21,608 bases of DNA from Burkholderiales bacterium (GTDB lineage: Bacteria; Pseudomonadota; Gammaproteobacteria; Burkholderiales; Burkholderiaceae_C): assembly GCA_028869035.1 (NCBI GenBank), contig JAGWTL010000011.1:1-21608 (forward strand), written 5' to 3'. Below are positions 15,460-21,608 of this stretch, piece by piece (the first letter of the stretch is position 1; the number at the start of each line of letters is the position of its first letter). The notes beneath the pieces are model-generated. The model was not told the DNA's origin. It did not search any database and worked only from the letters and a program-made list of their open reading frames with translations. Made by a program: the position numbers and the translations under genes.

Positions 15460-16893
15460 TCAATGGCCGGCGGCGGCAGAGCCGGACGCAGGCGCCGCGG
15501 CAGATAGCGCCGTACTGGTCGGACGCCCGACGAGGGAGGCCTGCAGGGCCGCGTCTGCCAGCCAGAACTGCTGCTCCGTGTTGATGGCGGCGACGACCGT
15601 GTTGACCTGGTCGCGTGCGTCGGCCAGCAGTTCGAAAACGCCGATGATCATTCCGTTGTAGCGCAGCTGGTTCTCGTCGGAGATCACCTTGCGCAGCGGG
15701 ACCACCTCATCGCGGTGATGACGCGCGACGTCGTAGGCGGTGCGGTAGGCGGAATAGCTCTCACGCAGACTCGATCCGGCCGCACGAACCGTGGCTTCCA
15801 GCTGGTTGGCCGCAGCCAGGGTACGCGCGCTCATCGCATCACGCTGCATGCCGCCCCAGTCGAAAATCGGCAGCCGCACGCCGATTTCATAGCCGCGCGG
15901 GTCCGAGCGGCTGCCCGTCGCGCTGTCGGTCTTGGTGTTATGACGCGCCGTGAGCTCTATGTCGGTGAAGCTGGTCACCGCGGTCAGGCCCTGGGATCGG
16001 GCATAGGCCTCATAGTTCGTCTGCGCGAGCCGGATATCCAGGCGGTTGCGCGTGGCGTACGAACCTGCGGTCTGGGGATCCATGGCCTGCCTGGGCAGAT
16101 CCGGCAGGCGCTCGGGGAGCTTGAGCAGTGAGGCCTGTGTCTCGTCGAGTCCCAGCCGGCGGACCAGCTCCTCGCGCGTTGCCGTGGCCTGATGGCTGGC
16201 CGTGGCCAGGCGCGTGGCGGCATCTGCGTAGAAAGCCTGTTCGCGGGCACGGCTGATGCGGCTGAAATTGCCCGCGGCCTGCATGCGCCGGGCAATCTCT
16301 GCGGTGGCTTCTGCGCTTTCGTACACCTGACGGGCATAGCGGAGGGTTTGCTGCGCCGCGACGGCGCGCACCCAGGCCTGTCGGACCTGTGTGACCTGGT
16401 CTACCACTTCGCTGGTCAGGCGCAGCTGCGACTGCTCGATGCGGTAGCGAGAAATCCCCTGGCGCGTCGGCAACGTCAGCAGGTCCAGCAGGCCGAATGA
16501 CAGGGCGCGTCCAATCTCCAGTTCATCGCCCGCGACCATGCGCTCGTAGCTGAAAATTGGGTTGGCGATCCGGCCGATCTGGGCGGCATCGGCCGATTCC
16601 GCCCAGCCCTGGGCCAGCAAGGCCTGCAGGGAGGGGCTGTTCACCAGTGCCAGCTGTACGGCTTCGCGCTGCCCCAGAGCCTGGGCGAGGAGGGTTTGGG
16701 CGGCCTCAGCCCGCTCCTTGCGCTCCTGCTCCGTGCGCGCGAGGGTCAGCTTCTTCTCCGTGAAGCTGCTGGCCTCGTCGTTCACGCGGCTGACGTTCTG
16801 TTCAAGGCTGACACTGGCGCAGCCGGACAGAACCGCCAGAGTCACAGCCGATATCGCCAGCTTGGCGCCGTTCGAAGGCAGGGTGCGTCTCAT
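15460..16893 (-). CDS. TolC-like outer-membrane lipoprotein of the copper oxidase operon
   Basis: A 477-aa outer-membrane factor family protein. The N-terminus ends in the lipobox VLSGC, with C25 as the predicted lipid-bearing cysteine. Two TolC repeats follow, rich in long helices (VYESAEATAEIARRMQAAGNFSRISRAREQAFY and its partner near the C-terminus). A TolC channel normally works with an adaptor and an inner-membrane pump, but no such genes lie beside it. The only RND system in the window has its own TolC protein (7559-8917). TolC-like genes placed before a multicopper oxidase and CopI are seen in other Burkholderiales copper loci, from memory. It overlaps the small gene upstream by four bases (ATGA). 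Confidence 0.88.
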   Translation of the reverse strand: MRRTLPSNGAKLAISAVTLAVLSGCASVSLEQNVSRVNDEASSFTEKKLTLARTEQERKERAEAAQTLLAQALGQREAVQLALVNSPSLQALLAQGWAESADAAQIGRIANPIFSYERMVAGDELEIGRALSFGLLDLLTLPTRQGISRYRIEQSQLRLTSEVVDQVTQVRQAWVRAVAAQQTLRYARQVYESAEATAEIARRMQAAGNFSRISRAREQAFYADAATRLATASHQATATREELVRRLGLDETQASLLKLPERLPDLPRQAMDPQTAGSYATRNRLDIRLAQTNYEAYARSQGLTAVTSFTDIELTARHNTKTDSATGSRSDPRGYEIGVRLPIFDWGGMQRDAMSARTLAAANQLEATVRAAGSSLRESYSAYRTAYDVARHHRDEVVPLRKVISDENQLRYNGMIIGVFELLADARDQVNTVVAAINTEQQFWLADAALQASLVGRPTSTALSAAAPASGSAAAGH

Positions 16894-17216
16894 GGCTTGG
16901 AACCTCCGTGATGCTCTTCACGGGCCGGCGACGAAGGCGCCGCGTCCTTGGCAGGCTCAGCCGTTCTGGCTTCCCGGGCATAGGTGCGCCATCCCCCGAT
17001 ATGGCCGACGGTATCGTTGGCCTCCCGCCAGGACTGGACCGGCTGGTCGGCGTAGGCCAGATAGCCGTTCAGGGGCGAGGTGTAGCTCAGTTGGGCCGGG
17101 GCTGCCGGCGGCGGGGTCTGCTCGGCCGTGGTCTGCGCCATGGCTGAGCCGGCAAGCAGCACCATTGTCCAGGGAAGCGATTTTCCGTAGGACAGGCGGT
17201 GGGTGGGGTGGGTCAT
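16890..17216 (-). CDS. Small exported protein, first gene of the copper array
   Basis: A 108-aa protein. The N-terminus is basic, with a hydrophobic segment ending SAMAQ (about 12-28), consistent with a Sec signal peptide. A Pro/Ala linker, a conserved-looking core (SPLNGYLAYADQPV, SWREANDTVGHIGGWRTYAR) and a charged tail ending EEHHGGSKP follow. No family or metal-binding motif is recognised beyond the terminal His pair. The ATG has GAGG five bases upstream. It is the first gene left of the divergent promoter region shared with copR and is coupled by ATGA overlap to the TolC-like gene. Its function is unknown; the close linkage suggests it assists that channel or the oxidase. Confidence 0.75.
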   Translation of the reverse strand: MTHPTHRLSYGKSLPWTMVLLAGSAMAQTTAEQTPPPAAPAQLSYTSPLNGYLAYADQPVQSWREANDTVGHIGGWRTYAREARTAEPAKDAAPSSPAREEHHGGSKP

Positions 17217-17293
17217 GGATTCCTCTTGGGTTGAGACTCTGATCTCAGGGAGAGATTCTGAAAATCCGACACCGTCAGAAAGCTGACTTCCGG

Positions 17294-17309
17294 ATTACAT
17301 TTCTGTCAT
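17294..17309. promoter_or_regulatory. CopR/CusR-box-like site in the divergent promoter region
   Basis: ATTACATTTCTGTCAT is an imperfect palindrome (TTACA-N4-TGTCA), the form bound by CopR/CusR-type metal response regulators. It sits in the 152-bp gap between the leftward copper array and the rightward copR. A candidate -10 for the leftward promoter is CAGAAT on the minus strand at 17255-17260, which puts the box near -45 to -60. The gap holds no other gene. Confidence 0.55.
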
Positions 17310-17368
17310 CTTGATAACAGAGGCCAGAAACTTGTCAAACTGCGCCGATTCGGCTGTGGAGTACATGT

Positions 17369-18052
17369 GTGAAGATATTGATCGTCGAGGACGAGCTCAA
17401 GACCGGGGATTATCTGCGCCAGGGTCTGGGAGAGGCCGGTTTCGTGGTCGATCTGGCGCGAGACGGAACGGACGGGCTGCATCAGGCCCTGCAGGAGTCC
17501 TACGATCTGGTCATCCTGGATGTCATGCTGCCGGGCATCGATGGCTGGCAGGTCCTGCAGGGTATACGCAAACGCGGGCTGCAGATGCCGGTGCTGTTTC
17601 TCACCGCCCGCGACCAGGTGGAAGACCGCGTCAAGGGCCTCGAACTTGGCGCCGACGACTACCTGGTCAAACCGTTTTCCTTTGCCGAGTTGCTCGCCCG
17701 GGTGCGAACCATCCTGAGGCGCGGGCGCAGTGGTACGGAGCCGATCGCGCTGCTGGTGGCCGATCTGGAGTTGGATCTGCTGCGCCGCCGTGTCACCCGG
17801 GGCGGCCGCAAAATCGACCTGACCGCCAAGGAATTCGGCTTGCTGGAGCTGCTGATGCGTCGCCGCGGCGAAGTCCTGCCGCGCTCCCTGATCGCCTCCC
17901 AGGTGTGGGATATGAACTACGATGGGGACACCAATGTCATCGAGGTGGCCATGCGGCGGCTGCGGGTCAAGGTCGATGAGGGGCGTGAGGTCAAGCTTAT
18001 CCAGACGGTGAGGGGCATGGGCTACGTGCTGGAAGCCCCGGAGGAACCCTGA
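17369..18052 (+). CDS. copR: Heavy-metal response regulator, CopR/CusR type
   Basis: A 227-aa OmpR-family transcription activator. The receiver domain (1-about 115) has the acidic pair E7/D8, the phosphorylated D51 (VILDVMLP), T79 and K101 (VKPFSF). The winged-helix DNA-binding domain (about 125-225) carries LTAKEFGLLELLMRRRGEV and VWDMNYDGDTNVIEVAMRRLR, typical of the copper/silver subgroup. The start is GTG at 17369, with GGAG seven bases upstream. Its target is most likely the box at 17294-17309, which would drive both itself and the divergent copper genes. The kinase gene follows with no gap. Confidence 0.94.
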   Translation: MKILIVEDELKTGDYLRQGLGEAGFVVDLARDGTDGLHQALQESYDLVILDVMLPGIDGWQVLQGIRKRGLQMPVLFLTARDQVEDRVKGLELGADDYLVKPFSFAELLARVRTILRRGRSGTEPIALLVADLELDLLRRRVTRGGRKIDLTAKEFGLLELLMRRRGEVLPRSLIASQVWDMNYDGDTNVIEVAMRRLRVKVDEGREVKLIQTVRGMGYVLEAPEEP

Positions 18053-19429
18053 GTGCTGCGGTCCCTGTCGCTGACCTCCCGTCTTACCCTGTTTTTCACC
18101 CTGCTCTCGGCGGTGATCGTTCTGGGCTTGGGCGCCATCCTTTTGGTGGCGTCCGAGCGACATTTCTCCGTCCTGGACGACATCGTTCTACAAGACAAGC
18201 AGCGCCTGGTTGGTGAACTGCTCGCCAAGTCCGGCTCGATCCAAGACACCCAGGTTCGATTGAAGGACGCTTTAGACCATCACCACGGTCTCTATGTGCT
18301 GATCAAGGATGTGGAGGGGAACGTCTTTTTTGAATCGGACGACTTCAGCTGGCCTGAAGCGCTAGCACTGCCCGAACCCGGTGGCGCCCCGAAGTCTTTG
18401 GACTGGACCCGAGACGGCCGCGGCTACCACGGGCTGGCTCAATGGATGGAAAGCAGAAGCGGCGGATCGGCTCGCAGGCTCATTCTGATCGCCATCGATA
18501 CCGAGCACCACACCCATTTCATGGCGCAGCTGCAGCACACACTGGTGCTGTATGCCGTACTTGCCACGCTTGTCAGCGGGTTTGCAGGCTGGTTCGCTGC
18601 GCACCAGGGCATGGCCCCGCTGCGCGCCATGAAATCAAGAGCATCGGTCGTCAGCGGCCAGCAGCTCAATCCTCGCATGCCGGTCGAGGCCGTGCCCGTC
18701 GAAATGGCGGATCTGGCCAATGAACTCAACCGCATGCTGGATCGGCTGCAGCAGGATTTCCAGCGCTTGTCCGATTTTTCATCCGATCTGGCGCATGAGT
18801 TGCGCACGCCCATCAGCAACCTCCTGACGCAGACGCAGGTGGCCCTGTCCAACCGGCGTGATGCCGACACCTATCGCGACATCCTCGCCTCCAACGCCGA
18901 AGAGTTTCAGCGCCTGGCACGGATGGTGTCCGACATGCTCTTTCTGGCCAAGACCGAGGGAGGGATCCAGCTTCCCAGCAAAGAACAATTCTCTGCCGCA
19001 CAGGAGGTCCAGGCCTTGCTGGATTTCTACGAAGTTGTGGCCGATGAAAAAAATATACGTATGAGTTTGCACGGTGCCGGGAACATTCTGGGCGACCGGC
19101 TGATGTTTCGCAGAGCGGTGAGCAACCTGCTGTCCAACGCACTGCGGCATACGAAGATGGCGGGTGAGGTTCGCATCGAGATCAGCGATCACGAGAGCTC
19201 GACCCAGGTCACGGTCGAAAACACCGGTGAAGAAATCGATCCGAAAATCATGCCCAGACTATTTGATCGTTTCTATCGAGCAGATCCGTCACGCGCGCAA
19301 CCGGACTCAGAAGGCGCCGGGCTGGGGCTGGCCATCACGCGCGCGATTGTGGAGGCGCACGGGGGGAAGATCAAAGTTTCTTCTGCTCAGGGCAGAACAA
19401 GATTTTCACTCGAGTTCACAAAAACATGA
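18053..19429 (+). CDS. copS: Heavy-metal sensor histidine kinase, CopS/CusS type
   Basis: A 458-aa inner-membrane kinase that senses periplasmic Cu/Ag and phosphorylates CopR. The first helix is about 12-33. A periplasmic sensor domain of about 125 residues follows, containing HHH (76-78) and a His/Met cluster near the second helix (EHHTHFM, 151-157). The second helix is about 163-183, followed by a HAMP region. The catalytic part has H248 in SDLAHELRTPISN, the N-box SNLLSNALRH (357-366), VENTGEEI (388-395) and GAGLGLAI (421-428). The start is GTG, directly after the copR TGA. The 3' end overlaps a short minus-strand frame that follows merA. Confidence 0.93.
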   Translation: MLRSLSLTSRLTLFFTLLSAVIVLGLGAILLVASERHFSVLDDIVLQDKQRLVGELLAKSGSIQDTQVRLKDALDHHHGLYVLIKDVEGNVFFESDDFSWPEALALPEPGGAPKSLDWTRDGRGYHGLAQWMESRSGGSARRLILIAIDTEHHTHFMAQLQHTLVLYAVLATLVSGFAGWFAAHQGMAPLRAMKSRASVVSGQQLNPRMPVEAVPVEMADLANELNRMLDRLQQDFQRLSDFSSDLAHELRTPISNLLTQTQVALSNRRDADTYRDILASNAEEFQRLARMVSDMLFLAKTEGGIQLPSKEQFSAAQEVQALLDFYEVVADEKNIRMSLHGAGNILGDRLMFRRAVSNLLSNALRHTKMAGEVRIEISDHESSTQVTVENTGEEIDPKIMPRLFDRFYRADPSRAQPDSEGAGLGLAITRAIVEAHGGKIKVSSAQGRTRFSLEFTKT

Positions 19430-19521
19430 ACATCCCAGGGCGGCTCCGAGCCGGCTTGGTGAACGCTACGTCCAGTAGCCGCCTGCTTGCGCAAGCCGTT
19501 GATGAAGGCGCAGGCGTTCAT
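19387..19521 (-). pseudogene. Short frame after merA, possible merD stub
   Basis: Thirteen bases after the merA stop an ATG with GGAG five bases upstream opens a 44-codon frame starting MNACAFINGLRK. In Tn21/Tn501-type operons merD follows merA and its product starts MNAYTVSRLA. Only the first three residues agree here; the rest does not look like MerD and runs into the end of copS on the other strand. I read it as the 5' tip of a deleted merD joined to foreign DNA, but an unrelated small gene or chance is possible. The 105-bp gap between copS and merA contains a 12-bp palindrome GCTTGCGCAAGC (19485-19496), but no transposon end is visible. Confidence 0.3.
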
Positions 19522-19534
19522 CCGCTCCGTCTCT

Positions 19535-21226
19535 TCAGCCGGCGCAGCAAGACAGTTGCTTCACGTCCTTGTGGAAGGTCTGCGCCGCGAGCTTCAGCCC
19601 TTCGACCATGGTCAGGTAGGGGAACAGCTGATCGGCCAGCTCCTGGACGGTCATCCGGCAGCGAATCGCCAGCGCCGCAGTCTGGATCAGCTCGCCCGCT
19701 TCTGCTGCCACCACCTGCACGCCGATCAGCCGTCCCGAGCCGGCCTCGGCGACCAGTTTGATGAAGCCGCGCGTGTCGAAGTTGGCCAGCGCCCTCGGCA
19801 CATTGTCGAGCGTCAGGGTCCGGCTGTCGGTCACGATGCCTTCGTGGCGCGCCTGCGCTTCACTGCAGCCCACCGTCGCCACCTGCGGATCGCTGAACAC
19901 CACCGCCGGCATCGCGGTCAGGTCCAGCGCAGCGTCGCCGCCGCTCATGTTGATCGCGGCCCGCGTGCCGGCTGCTGCCGCCACATAGACAAACTGCGGC
20001 TGGTTGGTGCAGTCGCCGGCAGCAAAGATATGCGGTGTGCTTGTTCGTAGGCGTGAGTCGATGGCGATGGCTCCTTGCGCGTCGACCTCGACGCCTGCCG
20101 CACCGAGATTCAGGCGGGACGTATTCGGTGCACGCCCGGTGGCGATCAGCAGCCGGTCGACGCGCAGTTCGCCGTGCCCGGTGGCGAGTGCGAATTCCCC
20201 ATTCGCATAAGCAACTTGAAACGCCTGGGTATGGTCCAGCACCTTGATGCCCTCGGCGCGGAAGATGGCCATGATGGCTGCGCCAATGGCCGGGTCTTCG
20301 CGCAAGAGCAGTGTGCTGCGCGCCAGGATGGTGACCTGGCTGCCGAGCCGGGCAAACGCTTGCGCCAGCTCCACGGCAACCACCGACGAGCCAATCACGG
20401 CCAGGCGCTCAGGTACCGTGTCACTCGCCAGCGCCTCGGTGGAAGTCCAGTAGGGCGTGTCCTTCAAGCCGGAGATCGGTGGAATCGCCGGACTCGCACC
20501 GGTCGCAACCAGGCAGCGGTCAAAAGTCACTTCCCGGCTCCCGCTGTCAGAAAGTAAGACGGTCAGCGTGTGCGCGTTCTTGAAACGGGCCTCGCCGTGC
20601 AGCACGGTGATGGCCGGGGTACTCGCCAGGATGCCTTCGTACTTGGCGCGGCGCAGCTCCTCGACACGGCCCGACTGCTGGGCCAGCAGTCGCTCGCGCA
20701 GTACGGCGGGCGCGCAGGCAGTCAGACCTTCATCGAACGGGCTTGCGCGACGCAGGTGGGCGATGTGCGCGGCGCGGATCATGATCTTGGATGGCACGCA
20801 ACCGATGTTGACGCAGGTTCCGCCAATGACGCCCCGCTCGATGAGGGTCACACGCGCACCCTGCTCGACAGCTTTCAGCGCCGCCGCCATCGCCGCACCA
20901 CCGCTGCCGATCACGGCCACGTGCAGCGCTGGCGCGCTGCCACCGTGCTTTGCTCCCCTGTCAGGCCAGTCGAGCGCCTTGTCGAACAGGCTGCCTGGGA
21001 GCGGGCACTGAGAGTCGGCAACCCCTGCGCGGTAACCGAGCGCGTTCACAGCCGCGACCAGCGGACCCGGGCTCACGCCCGCATCCGCCTCGATCTCGGC
21101 CCGTTTGCGCGGACAGGACACCGAGATCGAGCGCACGCCGGGCATGTTTTCCAAAGACTGCTGGATGTGCACGGCGCACGACGCGCAGGTCATGCCGTCG
21201 ATGTGCAGGGTGATCGTTTCGGTCAT
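19535..21226 (-). CDS. merA: Mercuric reductase MerA
   Basis: A 563-aa cytoplasmic flavoenzyme that reduces Hg(II) to volatile Hg(0) with NADPH. It has one N-terminal HMA domain with GMTCASC (C14, C17), which receives Hg(II) from MerT. The FAD motif VIGSGGAAMAAAL follows at about 105-117, then the redox-active pair C138/C143 in GGTCVNIGCVPSKIMIRAAH. The NADPH-binding segment is VIGSSVVAVELAQAF. The C-terminal vicinal pair C560/C561 (LSCCAG) delivers Hg to the active site of the partner subunit. Length and motifs match full-size MerA. It starts 10 bp after merP. Confidence 0.97.
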   Translation of the reverse strand: MTETITLHIDGMTCASCAVHIQQSLENMPGVRSISVSCPRKRAEIEADAGVSPGPLVAAVNALGYRAGVADSQCPLPGSLFDKALDWPDRGAKHGGSAPALHVAVIGSGGAAMAAALKAVEQGARVTLIERGVIGGTCVNIGCVPSKIMIRAAHIAHLRRASPFDEGLTACAPAVLRERLLAQQSGRVEELRRAKYEGILASTPAITVLHGEARFKNAHTLTVLLSDSGSREVTFDRCLVATGASPAIPPISGLKDTPYWTSTEALASDTVPERLAVIGSSVVAVELAQAFARLGSQVTILARSTLLLREDPAIGAAIMAIFRAEGIKVLDHTQAFQVAYANGEFALATGHGELRVDRLLIATGRAPNTSRLNLGAAGVEVDAQGAIAIDSRLRTSTPHIFAAGDCTNQPQFVYVAAAAGTRAAINMSGGDAALDLTAMPAVVFSDPQVATVGCSEAQARHEGIVTDSRTLTLDNVPRALANFDTRGFIKLVAEAGSGRLIGVQVVAAEAGELIQTAALAIRCRMTVQELADQLFPYLTMVEGLKLAAQTFHKDVKQLSCCAG

Positions 21227-21236
21227 GGCCGTGCCC

Positions 21237-21524
21237 TCATGGTCTTACGGCAGCGGGATAGCCTGCGTTCTCAGTAGCCTTGGCCAGGGCTGAGGCGCTG
21301 GTCTTGGTGTCATCGAAAGTCACGATGGCCTCACGTTTCCCGAGGCTGAACTCGGCTTTCTGGACATCAGCGACCTTGAACAGGGCCTTCTTGATGGTGA
21401 TCGGGCACGCGGCGCAGGTCATGCCGGGCACCGACAGGGTGACGGTCTTGGTGGCAGCCCAGGCGGGCGCGCTTAGAGCGGCGGCCAGGGCGATGAGGGT
21501 GGTGAGGGTGGTGAGTTTCTTCAT
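21237..21524 (-). CDS. merP: Periplasmic mercury-binding protein MerP
   Basis: A 95-aa protein with a Sec signal peptide (about 1-23, ending APAWA) and a single HMA fold. The Hg(II) site is GMTCAACPITIKKAL, with C37 and C40. It binds Hg(II) in the periplasm and passes it to MerT in the inner membrane. GGAGATCACC precedes the ATG. It lies between merT (12 bp upstream) and merA (10 bp downstream), the usual merTPA order. Confidence 0.96.
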   Translation of the reverse strand: MKKLTTLTTLIALAAALSAPAWAATKTVTLSVPGMTCAACPITIKKALFKVADVQKAEFSLGKREAIVTFDDTKTSASALAKATENAGYPAAVRP

Positions 21525-21536
21525 GGTGATCTCCTT

Positions 21537-21608
21537 TCAGTAGAACAGCGGCAGGACGTAGGGAAACGCGAGGGCAACCAGAACCAGGGCGGCCACGATC
21601 CAGAAGAT
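21537..21608 (-). CDS. merT: Mercuric transporter MerT, C-terminal part only
   Basis: The last 23 codons and the TGA are visible; the rest lies beyond the right edge. The residues form one hydrophobic helix ending ALAFPYVLPLFY, the usual end of MerT (a three-helix inner-membrane Hg(II) importer). Position directly before merP supports the call. merR and the mer promoter would be expected farther right, outside the window. Confidence 0.85.
   Translation of the reverse strand: MFWIVAALVLVALAFPYVLPLFY

Noticed and set aside
15443..15463. TTG start for the multicopper oxidase overlapping the TolC stop
   Set aside because: The ATG at 15442 has AAGGA at good spacing and starts directly with the twin-arginine signal; the seven extra residues add nothing recognisable.
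19430..19534. Tn21/Tn501-type terminal inverted repeat between copS and merA
   Set aside because: I looked for the GGGG-starting 38-bp end typical of these transposons and did not find it; only short GC palindromes are present.

Overview
The window looks like part of a metal-resistance island from a GC-rich betaproteobacterium, probably of the order Burkholderiales. That assignment is an inference from codon use, from the gene order TolC / multicopper oxidase / CopI / CusF, and from the Cus- and Mer-type proteins. No 16S rRNA gene or other phylogenetic marker is present.

Layout, left to right. Positions 1-111 hold the 3' end of an unidentified reading frame on the plus strand, possibly a transposase tail. 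A bidirectional terminator (155-178) follows. Fifteen intact genes and one broken gene then run on the minus strand from 17216 down to 246. In transcription order they are: a small exported protein (16890-17216); a TolC-like lipoprotein (15460-16893); a Tat-exported multicopper oxidase (14030-15442); the cupredoxin CopI (13506-14006); CusF (13096-13437); a small membrane SHOCT protein (12826-13053); a very methionine-rich exported protein (12132-12638); a cusF remnant (11984-12119); a DUF2933-like membrane protein (11631-11873); a Cu(I) P-type ATPase (9427-11628); a small Cys-containing exported protein (9010-9369); the tripartite Cu(I)/Ag(I) pump CusC-CusB-CusA (2796-8917); a DMT-family transporter with a His-rich tail (1638-2693); and an ammonium transporter, AmtB (246-1448). 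AmtB has its own sigma-54-like promoter and is probably ordinary chromosomal flank.

Diverging from this array, the CopR/CopS-type two-component system (17369-19429) is transcribed to the right. A CopR-box-like sequence lies between the two units. Beyond copS, and converging on it, is a mercury module on the minus strand: merT (cut by the window edge), merP and merA. It ends abruptly in a 44-codon frame that begins like merD but does not continue as merD.

Working model: the sensor CopS detects periplasmic copper or silver and CopR activates the left array. The P-type ATPase moves Cu(I) from cytoplasm to periplasm. There CusF, the CusF-like tail of CusB, CopI, the Met-rich protein and the oxidase bind or oxidise it, and CusCBA expels it across the outer membrane. 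MerT/P/A import and reduce Hg(II) separately.

The points most worth a second look are the His-tailed DMT transporter, the Met-rich protein, the cusF remnant whose metal-binding segment was removed across a short repeat, an FNR/ANR-like palindrome before cusF, the TolC lipoprotein with no pump beside it, and the truncated end of the mer module.
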